A DNA stretch of 64,000 nucleotides from Rhynchosporium graminicola. Lineage: Eukaryota > Ascomycota > Leotiomycetes > Helotiales > Ploettnerulaceae. Under the pieces are notes generated by a model. That model ran no database searches and had not been told where the DNA came from. It was given only the letters and a program-made list of their open reading frames with translations. A program made the translations under genes and the position numbers. The DNA lies in assembly GCA_900074885.1 (NCBI GenBank), contig FJUW01000021.1:186001-250000 (forward strand). Reading direction: 5' to 3'. This document shows positions 12,801-23,338 of the stretch, in pieces (position 1 is the first letter of the stretch; every line of letters begins with the position of its first letter).

Positions 12801-15022
12801 CGTTGGTACACCCAATCACAATGACGATAGACCTGCATCACCACCCATGGTGCTGGGAATAGTGTCTAGTATCGCTTTTGGGCCGGAACAATCGACATAA
12901 GGTTTGCAAGAAGCTTGGATTATCTTTACTGCCCCAAAAATGCTGAATGTATAGAAGTAATAAAACAGAGGATCCAAGTGGATCCGGTTGGGCTGGAATA
13001 CATGGTTTTTTTTGATACTTGGTTGGGCCGCTTTCTTGCATGGAATTTTGTGAAAGTCGAATTGTTATTGTGTCCTCCATCTTGTTTGTCTTGCCTGCCA
13101 CCATGTATACCTCCTAATAGACTTATAATCGAGGACATTGGTTCCTAACTACATGTCACTATCAGACGAAGATACGTGTCGGGAAGATTATACCAAACTG
13201 TATCTGCATGCACAGTACCTCCATGAGATGTGTGTCTTTTGTATGCACATATGCCTGCATACATCTGATAAATCCTTGAAGAGATCTTAACAGCCCTATC
13301 AGTCCCTACAAGGTTCCACATCACAAGATCGAAATCGATATGTGATCTATGCCATATTGAGTCTTCAATAGCCGCTGACTCGAACTGAAGTTATGCAATA
13401 AAATATTCAGCACTCAAAAGCTTGTACGATACCGGGTGCAGAACATCAGAGTTCCGGCTTCCTAGATTCTTCGTCCCGACTTGCTGACATACAACGTCTG
13501 ATAAACGGTCAAAATGTTCCGTGGTACAGTGCATGTCTCCTTTTGTAAAATAGTAAGACACTTGCCGTTGTCACCGCCATGCTTGAGTAATCGTGCGTTT
13601 CCGTCCCTCGGATATACTCGGAGGTACCAAGACATGGGGCGAGCAGCGGATCTGGTCAGCCTCATCATGTCATTTATCCGCGTGATCTGGCCATGATATA
13701 TATAGCCGCAATCAAATACACCGCTCAGCTCGCCCCGGTTTCGGTCGACTCGCATTCGCATATTTCCCCGCGACCATCATACTGATGCTCTTGTGTTGTG
13801 TAACTCAAAATGCACAGGAGAGAATTCGGTCGTCTGTTGTCAATCACCCCATGTCTGCTATGTGAGGAGGAAAACAGTGTTTACGTGTAACGAAACGTAA
13901 ACAGTCTCTGCTATGCCCGATGTGCTGTCGGTATAGTACCTGAACGTCTACGGATCCATGGGGAGATTAAATATGCATACGTGTAGCTGCATCTGCATCA
14001 CATGTTTGGTGAATGCGAGGCTGACTGATACTCTGATCACCTGTGCATCGTGATGTCTAACCGTTCCATACAGGAGCCTTGATCGCCGACGGGGTTTCTA
14101 CAGCATGCATCGCGCCGTCAATTATGCTTTTTCCGAATCTCAGAGCAATATCGTTGGTTTGTGTGATTGCCTTGCAAAGATGCTGCGCAGCGGCGTAGCC
14201 AGTTTCCACTCATCGATGTAGGATTCGGTGAGAGGGCTTCCTTCCACACGAAAGGATGCACTTGTTAGGGACAAAAGCGGAGACACCGATTTCATGTCAT
14301 GTCGTGGCACCGTCAGCCCTGCATGCCTTCTCAGATTTGGTTTGAATCTGCTCAGCAGCTTTGTTCGAATTTGTACCACATTGGGCATCATTCAACATCC
14401 CGCCTTCCCACTCACTATATTATAAGCTTGCAATCTCTTGGTGACTGATGTCAGCCACGGGCTGTATACTATACAGCCTCATCCGCGTCTATGCTCCTCT
14501 TACCGATAGCATGCACGAGAGATGCACAAAAGTTTCATTCTGTTTTCTTACCGTCTTCTCGCCATGCAGTGACCGCATGACGGACATATGCACGATGCCA
14601 TCCAGCCAGGACAGACAGCCTTGGCTCTCCATGACCCTGCCAGTTCTTGCCCTGTCCCCTGGACTCGTCAATCTGCAGCCGACACCTTGCTTAAGATGTG
14701 AAAGTGAGACATGCATATAAACAGAGATGTGGATTATGTGTGGTATCCCAGTCCGCGCATGTCGTGGTCCATGTGCCGATGTGTTCGGAATACAAATTGA
14801 AATTCAAAAGAGAGCTCCATTGGAAGTAAGCCTTCCCTTCTTGACTCTTGAGAGGAACGGATCGTGCCGTGGGGCTCAGAGATGCGTCACGCTTGTAACA
14901 GTCGAGACTTCGTCGGTAGCTCACTTCCTAAGAGCTCAGCCACCTTCCCAGATATACCCTGACGTCGCATTTGTTGTATAGTACCTCAGAGATTGCTCTG
15001 GTACAGATACGTGGCGCCAAAC

Positions 15023-15214
15023 TCACGGGCCAAAGCGAACGTTGCTCTTGGGAGCTGGCCTTTTATCCATGAACATATCCATCTCCACTTCATAACCTGC
15101 AGGGAAGATCGCCACAGGTATCGGGTCATCACCCGGTCGTCTAACTTTCCTTAATGGAGATAGATGTTGTTGGGAATCTCTTACTGTTTCGAACGATTGC
15201 AGAATGGTATACAT
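15023..15214 (-). other. Possible orphan exon, unrecognised
   Basis: A 63-residue minus-strand frame whose second half is unusually protein-like (Pro-, Ala- and Met-rich, 'PIPVAIFPAGYEVEMDMFMDKR'-like composition). A GTGAGT donor overlaps its final codons. I could not find a downstream exon that joins convincingly, and I do not recognise a family. It may be a chance frame or the remnant of a lost gene. Confidence 0.2.
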
Positions 15215-16430
15215 GCGCGTCTGCGGTACGGGCAGTCCAGTGTTGTGTTGGTGCTATGCCACAAAGATTACTGCTAATTCTCTAATTCATCTTTTCTGCC
15301 TTTCGTATTCGACTTGTTTGAGTAAGTGCGAACTATATTTCTGGAGGTGCCTTCCTCGAAAGTGGCGAGGTGCAGGAGACAGAACTGCCATATCACTCAA
15401 TGTCCTGGTATGTGGTATCTGTGTCCTCGGGGAAGCGTCCAGACGAACGGACCACCGCATTCCCTATCGAGCTCGTTCAAGATGGTGTTGCACGCCAGGC
15501 CGTAATAGAGGAGAGGCGGTAATGTGCGTCCGTTTTCCCGATGATCGTGAAATGTCAATCTTTGTCAGACATGAGTCGTCATTTTCTCGACCATTCGTAA
15601 CACAACATGCGGCGTATGCTGTGCAAGCATTTACGGGCTCAAATCTTTCTCCAAAAGGTCAGACGATGTTCTATGGTTGGTGCGAATTCTTGACAGCCAT
15701 CATAATGACAATGAGATTGTAAAGGATGATTTGAGAAAGCCACTCCCAATCTTACACGTATTGCCGTTGGTATCGCTGAACACGGCATGGAGGTAGAACA
15801 GTTACACTGCTTCTTGATCGCCGGTCAATTCCCTGCTCTGTTGACACGAGACTCAAAAGAGGTATATTTGTCGGTGGAAAGACTCCGAAAGAGCATGCAA
15901 AAGCATGTAAGATATCTAATATCAAGTGCCACTGCCTTGATCAGGAAGGCAAGAGATGAATTTTGTGTGACACTTGGCAGATTAACATGAGATCCGAGGA
16001 TGTTGTTGTCAATTGGGAAAGATAATGAGCTTGGTACATGAAGGATCTTAAGGCAGGTCCGGCCTTATAGAAGCGCCTACTGTAGGCGAACTATTGCTGC
16101 AATCGAAATCCGAGAAATACCTGGCGCAAGAATGGCATCCTGTTTACTCCGATCATCCAGATTCCAGAGCGGAGAGCATCATATACCCTCAAAATTGATG
16201 CTATTCCCACTTTTGGTCCCGTGATAGCAGTCACGGGAAAGTGGGCTCGGAACCAAGGATAATCCGCTTCGTCACCGGGTGGCGGGGTACATATTCCATT
16301 GTGCAACACACAAAACTTAGTGAACTTGAATGAAGAAACGTCTTCTGCAAGACTCTTTGAAATTCTACAAAGCATTTGAAATCACTGCCGAAACTTGGTT
16401 AGAAACGTACAACTGAAGTTTATCGCAAAT

Positions 16431-17257
16431 ATGGCAGGCAAGAAAGCAGCAGGAGAGAACACTAAGAAGGCATCAGGCAACGCGAAGAAGCAAGAAGCTG
16501 CAGCTGCTAAGGCCGCACAAGAGAACGAGAAAAAGGCTGCCGAGGAAGATCAGGATTGGGGGAAAGGAGCAAAGAATACTGCGAAGAAGTAAGAATTTCC
16601 CGCCTCCATCAATAACCTTTGGAGTTGTTCATATCCGAGGTTCTTCGAGGTCTGGAGGGGCAAGAATGACCCCGCTATGCAGCAACATTAACAGCCCACG
16701 TTATATCACAAAATGCTAATAATTATGAATCATTCAGGGAGGCAGAAGCTTCAAAGAAGGCAGAACAAGCACGAAAGAAGGCAGAGAAAGACGCCCTCCT
16801 CGCTGAAGAAGAGAAGGACGCTCGTGCCGCTCCCAAGAACGCCAAAGTCGCAGTCAAGAAGACGGCTAAAGGACTCGATCTTTCGCAGCTCGATGACCCA
16901 TCCTCCTCTTCCTCGACCCCAGGCTCCGCTCTCAATGCTACTGGCATTGATAATGCTCTCGACGCTCTGGACTTGACTGCAGATTCGTCAGCGAAAATTG
17001 ATAAACATCCAGAGAGGAGGTTCAAGGCTGCCTTTGCGGCGTTTGAGGAACGGAGACTGAAGGAGATGGAGAGCGATGGTTCTGGACAGGGCTTGAGACA
17101 AAACCAGAAGAAGGAGAGGATACGTAAGGAGTTTGAGAAGAGCGAGGATAACCCTTTCAATCAAGTCAGTGCGAGGTACGATGCCACTAAAGACGAGGTT
17201 AAGGAGCTCAGAGCGCAGGAGAAGGCAAAGGTTGAGGCCAGGTTGGGTCAGAAGTGA
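16431..17257 (+). CDS. CCDC124/Lso2-like ribosome-associated coiled-coil protein
   Basis: Members of this family (CCDC124 in animals, Lso2 in yeast) bind idle 80S ribosomes and help translation restart after stress. Exons 16431-16588 and 16738-17257 give 225 residues. Seen: a highly charged N-terminus (MAGKKAAGEN...) rich in Lys, Ala and Glu, predicted as a long helix; a continuous coiled coil across the intron; a short Ser-rich linker; and the C-terminal block 'HPERRFKAAFAAFEERRLKEME' ending 'NPFNQVSARYDA', which is the conserved DUF1014-type domain. The intron has donor GTAAGA, branch site TGCTAAT and acceptor CAG. The gene sits 371 bp upstream of the UEV gene on the same strand. Length and domain order are normal, so it looks intact. 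Confidence 0.9.
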
Positions 17258-17628
17258 AGGGGGGAAAGTTGCTCAAGCCTATGGCAGTGAGATGTCTGGG
17301 TGATGATTTTTTGTGGCTGCGCGCCAGAGACTGAAGAGATACCTTGTGATAGATATTTGACGAGACGAGTGCCGCGATAGCCTGAGCTTGTGGAATTCAG
17401 GAGTGGTTATGGTGCTGCTACATAGCATAGAGATACTATACAGAACGAATTGACGAAATCCACAAAGTTTGTTTACCCAAGGAAAGCTCTAGTTCGTTGT
17501 CCACGGCAAATTTGGTTTGTTTTTATTGCTCGCCTGAGACATTCGATATCGTGTACAATAAAGCTTGGCAAGCTCCTAGTCAGAACTTCATGTCCCCAGC
17601 ATATCACACGCGCGTCAAGAACACAACA
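17258..17628. other. Short intergenic region, nothing seen
   Basis: The 371 bp between two tandem genes; it must hold the 3' end of one and the promoter of the next. No distinct element recognised. Confidence 0.5.
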
Positions 17629-18862
17629 ATGACCCCACGACGCCTTTCGAATCTGCCCGCTGTACGGAGGCAACATTTGCTTGTTGAATTGTAAGCGTTG
17701 CGCTTCACTGATTGGGGCGCTGATTATCTGCGAGCAGGGAAGCTGATAGATATGTCGCAGCTCGAGTCTCAAGTATGCGTGTCCACATGGCGTTTTCATG
17801 TCCCTCACGCCAGGTGATCCAACGCTTTGGTCCGGCGTTCTATTCATTCGGAAAGGCAAGAAATAAATCTTTCTTCCGTTGCTCGCTCTTATTTCCCACA
17901 GCGCCAAACTGACTCCCGATCCAGGACCATACGCCCCATCCATCCTGCGCTTCCAGATCTCCTTTCCGCCAACGTACCCCCTCCTCCCGCCCCTCGTAAC
18001 CTTCTCAACCGACATCTTCCATCCACTCATAACACCTCTCACGACCTATATGTACACCACCGACATTCAAGACGGGGGGACTGTTTCTGCCACAGACGAG
18101 GAGCGGTTACCGCCTGGAGGCTTCTCGCTACGGCATGGCTTCCCCGGCTGGTTCGGAAGGGCCAGCAGAAGAAGCGTGGAGCGTTCCAGGAGTGCAGCAA
18201 GCGGACAATTGCAGACGCCCGGAAAGGCTGGGATTTTTGTCGGAGTATCAAGTCCTGGAAGTGTAGTCAGCGGAACGAGTGGAAGTCCTACCCCTGGAAC
18301 GTCGAGTAGTGGCGATGGGTTGGGAGGGACGAAAGAGGGGGTCAGCACGTATGAGGTGTTGAGGTATATACGCAGTACATTTGACGATGATGCGGTGCTA
18401 GATCAGGTTTCCCTCGAGGCGGCGGGCAATCCGGGGGCGTGGCATGCGTGGAAAAGTTACAGAGTCAAGGCAGGAAAGATCATGTCTACCACCGCTGGAA
18501 CTCTCAGATCTATACCAAACATTGCCGGGGAGGGGAAAGAGAAAGGTGCCTGTGCGAATGGGTCAAGTGATGATAGGAGTAATCTTGGTGGGCATGATGG
18601 GTATCAGAGGCTGGCGGGCGGTACTGGTACGCCTTTAGCCGCTAGAAAACCCGGAGAGTGGAATTGGGAAGGTGTTTGGGAGGTTAGAGTGAGGAAAGGA
18701 GTGGATAATAGTGTGGCTGAGGCAGTGCTATTCGGTCGGGATGCTGGGGATGATCTGATTAGATTCCTGAACCTCGACGAAGCAGAGGTTGAAGGAGTCA
18801 TGGAAAGAATTAGGTCAGGTATCGAAGGGGGCGATGATGCTCAGAGAAGAGGATTCGCATAG
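17629..18862 (+). CDS. E2-like (UEV) ubiquitin-conjugating enzyme variant
   Basis: UBC-fold protein without catalytic activity, of the AKTIP/FTS-like kind. Exons 17629-17690, 17761-17855 and 17925-18862 give 364 residues. The N-terminal UBC fold is clear: an initial helix, the 'SLTPGDPTLWSGVLF' strand, 'PYAPSILRFQISFPPTYPLLPPLVTF' and 'IFHPLI'. Active E2s follow the HP motif with an Asn and then the catalytic Cys; here neither is present and no Cys lies in that segment, so ubiquitin transfer is not expected. A Gly/Ser-rich middle follows, then a conserved C-terminal helical segment ('STYEVLRYIRSTFDDD', and later 'GEWNWEGVWEVRV'). The second intron (17856-17924) starts with GC, not GT; skipping it is needed to join 'LFIRKG' to 'PYAPSIL'. 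Expected role is as an adaptor in vesicle trafficking, by analogy only. Confidence 0.82.
17856..17924 (+). other. GC-AG intron in the UEV gene
   Basis: 69-nt intron with 5' end GCAAGA after exon ...AAAG, and 3' end CCAG. It is the only junction that keeps the UBC fold continuous; reading through meets a TAA within four codons. Confidence 0.7.
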
Positions 18863-19533
18863 GAGAAGAAGACTCCTGGGCAGCTGTTGACGATTGATGA
18901 TTTGGGCACGGTTCTGATTTAGAACTGAAGCCAACATAAGATACCCATCCGCACTTTTGGAGTTGAGCCATAGAACATCATACATGTACTCAAATTTGCT
19001 GGTTTATGGAGGTATTTCTGGTCATGTACGCGTGTAATGCCAGAGGAAATTCTTCCTTCTCCAGATTGCAAATTGGTTTATTCTCCCTCACTAATCTTGG
19101 TCACATGGTCGGACTACATCCAAGCAGATTTGTCATGCTGGCAGCAATGAAATTTAGAGGGAGTCAATTCTCTTTCCACGAATGCCAATCGCACTATTGT
19201 ATGTCGTTGTCCTTGCCCTTCTGCTAACATAAACCTGGCGTACAGAGAACTCATCTCGTTCCCTTGCCAGGCATGGCTTCTGCTTCGAGTCAAACCAGGA
19301 ATTGTTAGTTAGAGCTTCGACATTCGTCAATCAATGTCAAATCACAGTACCGTGGTGGAAAGTTGACAGCAATGTCTTGCAATTTCCTTCATTTCTTAAC
19401 GTTGATGTTCTGGTCGCTCCTTCCCTCCAAACAGAGCAACCCGACTTGGAATATTTCTCCATCTTCACGTCTCTATTTCACACTCATCATTCATCATCCT
19501 TCTACAAAGTTCACATTACTTCGACTTTTGGAT
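18863..19533. other. Intergenic, promoter of the next gene
   Basis: No gene recognised. The last ~150 bp are C/T-rich (CTTCCTTCATTTC..., CATCATTCATCATCC), a composition common just upstream of filamentous-fungal start sites. Confidence 0.45.
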
Positions 19534-22121
19534 ATGAATAGCAATAACCACGCAGTCGGAGCACTCGTCCTGGTTCCGATTGTAATAGCAGCATCCGCAG
19601 CATTTATCGCAATTTACGCCAGTGAGTTCTGTAAACGCGCCGGACGATACATCAAGAACTCCTGGAACAAGAATTATCCCTGGTCTGAAATCAATCAGTC
19701 TACCCGTAGACGCAAGCTCAGAAAATCAAACATTCGCAGTTCACAACTCTACGCAGACTCCTGGGCCGATCTCGAGAGTATTGACTCCCGTGAAGGCTAT
19801 AGCAACTTCATCGATCAAAAACCTTCTTCTCACCGCAGATCTTTTGCCGAGAAAGACAAAGACGACGCTTTTGGAGATACTGCGAAGAGAATATGGCATC
19901 CCTCAAGATCCGCGCGTCTGGCGTGGAGCTTCGCGAATCCGAGCTCTCCAAGCCGCAACCTCTTCGAATCATCAAGCGTAGCCAGACCGTCGCCAACTGC
20001 TCGGCGCCCAGAGAGACTGTCAGCAGAAGACGCAGCTCTTCTGGCGGGTCATGCGAGAGTAAGGGGAGTCCACCGCAGGGGCTCGACAGACCTTTGACCG
20101 TGAGGAAGAAGAGACAGGGAAGGGGAAGTGTGATAGCAATGAACATGGAGGAGCAAGAGTTTGGCATTGGTTCTGGAAGTTCTCCTCCTGACTTAATTAG
20201 GAGAAATTCCGGTCAGTGGACCAAAATAATGTCTGATCGCAGGCTGATAATCCAGTAGATACAGGCGTGACGGATGACGATCTAGACCTGACACCGAAGG
20301 CACGACCAAATTCAGCCAGGACTGCAAGTGCTGGTGCATTTCTCAAGTCTGAACTCTATCAACGAAGTGTGGATATAGCGGCTACGAGTTTCTCAGTACG
20401 AGATAATCGACATCCCATGTTTACACCTTCGCCATCAGGTCGAAGACCTCGAAGCCCCAATAAAGGCACTCCTCCCAAGATACCTGAGCGGCGTCCTTCC
20501 AAATCCAAAAATTTCTTCCTCCGAGCTATTGGTGGACGATCATCAGTAGAGTCGAAGTCGATTCGGCGCAAAGACTCGCAGGCATCTAAGGGTACATTGA
20601 TTCGCCGTCTTTCGCGAAGCAAGCATTCTAGCTCTACGGAGTCTTACACGGACAGCATAGCTTCGACAGACAGTACTCATTCCTTTAAGCCAGGAAGTTT
20701 AGATATCACAGATATGGGTTTGAACCCAGGAATATTCTCTTATGAAGGCAATCCACCAACAGCATCGATACCCAATGTCCTTGCTCCAGACGTCTTCGTT
20801 CTATGTCCGCAGATCGTTATTACTCCTGAAATTCCAAGCGTCGACACAGGTCTGTGTTTCCTTTGGGTTGCCATCGAAATCACTGGTACTCTTCGGAAAG
20901 CAGACGGCTTTGAAGCAAACTACGATGCGGCTTCGTTGACGGGCTCACACGTTCCAGGTATGTCTGCAGTCTCTCCGCTATTTTAGATACTTACTTTGGC
21001 TAGACCTCGAAGCTCATGGCCGTCTACATTCTATGCGAATTGATCTCCATCCAGGTCAAGGATGTCTTGTATCCGAGATTATTGGAGATCTCCACAATAG
21101 CAAAACCATCAGAGCAGGAGAAACACAACTCATTCTCGCTAAAGTTCGCTTCAGCAAATTTGTCCCTCACACACACCTAAGAGAGTCTTCTTCAGATGGT
21201 CTAATTGCGCAACTAGAAAACGACCTTGGTGATACACTTACAACATATCTGACTGTTCGGTTGACTTACAAGCATTCTGCATTTGCTAGTATTAAAAGGC
21301 CAGCTGCTGTCTCAGATGGTATGAGCATGCATATCACTAGAATACAGACCGAAGCCACCGGAAGCATCAAACGGCACAATCCTCTCTCGGCATGGTCACC
21401 TCGAAGTTCTCAAACACTCTGTTCACCAGCCCAAATTAGTCCTCTTATCAATTTGGTAGAGACATTTCTGCCTTCGGAACTCGCTCTGGAAGTTATCAGA
21501 AAACTTGCAGGCGAGCGAACGCCCATCTCGTTAGCTAAGCGCTTTGACACCATCCATGGATCAAGCGAAGAGACAGTCAAACCTGCTTCATCTGATCATG
21601 TAGCACCTCTCGGGCCTGTAGTTCCGTCTCCGCTAGTTCAAACAGCCTCAGCTAGAGGCGTCATGGCACCACCGCATAGAACGGGATCCCCAAGTCCCTT
21701 CGCCCGATTCAATACATCGAGATCTATCAAAGCTAGCAGCATAGAAGAAATGGATCCAGCAAGGCGAATCTGGACAGAGATGCGACGACATTCTCGCGGC
21801 AACAGCATCAGTCGCTCCCGCCATCCAAGAGGCAGTATCAGTGCGGACCATTACTACAGCGTCGATGAGAGCCCGAATCGTACTAGCTCGATCAACACCA
21901 CAGTCTCAGCTTTCTCGATGGACAAATGTGGAGATTTGTCAGATATCAAAGAGGAACGGGGGAGGATCATGGATATAGCGCTTAAGAACAAGAGGAGTGT
22001 GGGACAGGAGACCTTGAAGAGTATTGTGCCTAGTGTTGGAAGACAGAAGGGAGGAGGAGCTCTTAGTTCGTTGGGGTTGGGTGTTGGTAGAACTTGGGGT
22101 TGGAATGGGAATTGGTGGTGA
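19534..22121 (+). CDS. Unrecognised basic, Ser-rich fungal protein
   Basis: I do not recognise a named family. Firm exons are roughly 20024-20211, 20265-20957 and 21004-22121; their introns (GTCAGT...ACAG and GTATGT...CTAG) join frames cleanly. A working full model adds 19534-19789 and 19839-19977, giving about 797 residues, but the first 450 bp are open in two frames and the 5' structure is uncertain. The 19534 ATG would give a hydrophobic N-terminal segment (about residues 9-30) that could anchor it. The middle is disordered, full of Arg-Ser and Arg-Arg-Pro-Ser clusters (likely kinase sites). A folded core spans the last intron: 'VFVLCPQIVITPE', 'LWVAIEITG', 'DLHPGQGCLVSEIIGDL', 'ILAKVRFSKF', all beta-strand-like. 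The C-terminus is Gly/Trp-rich. It is probably a conserved Pezizomycotina protein of unknown role. Confidence 0.6.
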
Positions 22122-23338
22122 GCACTGATAGTGATGTGAGTATAGAGGCATGGTTTTCAGTTTCTATGGTATCATTATATTGTTTTGTAGGACATCCCTT
22201 TCTTATTAGTTTGGGGTGTGTAGATCAGGATGAAATAACTGTTTTGACGGAGTATTGTGAGTAAGCATAGGCAGGCAGATTTGAGAAACCCTTGTTTCTC
22301 GAGATGCCTTCCTTCGCCTGTCGGATCTCCAATAAATGAGGTAGGATGGCTGTTTGAGAATTTCTTCCCCGTAATTGATCTCTTGTTGATGCATTCGTGT
22401 AAGCGAGACCGCCGCCTCGTAGAAGCAAACCGACTGCTACCTACCTGCTCAAATAGCACAACCAAGTAACGATTCAATTTAACACCTATAATTCCTCACG
22501 ATATGGCGCCTTTCATGGACAGTCTTCACTCGATCCCTACACCTGCTCCAAGCCCTACGTCCTGCACTAGCATTAAAATAGCAAATACGATCACCTGATT
22601 CGTCAAAGCTCTTATCAGAGTTCCTTATCTCCATCTCAGGTAACTGGCGCGTCCCCTGTTTTGTGGACTGCGAAAAACCCCACGCTTGAATCCCAGGCTC
22701 AGCGAGTCCCAGCTTTATAAGTATATGCGGCTGCCGCTGAGGCTGCCGATAATTCGTACGCATGGGTTTGGTAGGTGAGATTCTTATTTTTATTTGCTAT
22801 TTGTAACGTCCAGAGAGCATTTCTGCTGCAAGGGCAATTGCGGTCGGAAAGAGGCGGCCTCCTTCATTTTCTTATGGATTCATCCACGATTCCATCTACC
22901 AAGAGAAACTGCTACTTGCAAGGATACTTGCGCGCCTGAAGTCGATTGTATCTCGAGTCGGAGAGGAGAGTAGCCTTGTCGGCGCATTCATATCACAACG
23001 ACCAGACTAGGACGCAGAGGATACATAGACAGGCGGATAGGCAGAATAAGAGGATATACGATGCCAGCGACCACATCAGGGCTTCCAAACTCATTATTTT
23101 ACCGATATCAATGTCGTGAGCACCTAAGCGCGAGAACTCGGGAACAGCATCTTGTCTGCTACATCTGTGCCAGGATATACGCAATCAGATCAGATCGCAG
23201 CAGTTCGCACAGTGAGACAAAGCGCAAGGTAATTCAGGCGCGGTGCAAAGGGCAGAGACTTAGGCGTGGTGGAAGCAGCAGGAAACAAGACGGGAATACA
23301 CATTAAAAGGAGAAGCAGATTGTAAAGAACCATACACC
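22122..23338. other. Intergenic, no gene seen
   Basis: Short open frames on both strands overlap each other and show no conserved pattern. The last 300 bp are the presumed promoter of the Zn2Cys6 regulator. Confidence 0.5.

Larger units (their letters stand above)
7868..16430. other. 8.5-kb gene-poor stretch
   Basis: No gene can be supported here. Base composition is mixed rather than AT-rich, and there is no RIP-like loss of CpA/TpG, so it is not transposon-like at first reading. It holds a 13-bp tandem repeat (9813-9847) and several short open frames on the minus strand (9652-9987, 11488-11817, 14140-14391, 15023-15214, 16091-16375). Of these, 14140-14391 and 15023-15214 look the most protein-like. 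Some may be exons of multi-exon genes I could not join. Confidence 0.4.

Noticed and set aside
15204..15722. 172-residue plus-strand open frame
   Set aside because: Starts within another frame's region, is rich in Cys/Arg/Trp with no domain pattern, and has no supporting signal.
18039..18348. Antisense frames inside the UEV gene
   Set aside because: Shadows of the coding strand; codon pattern belongs to the plus strand.
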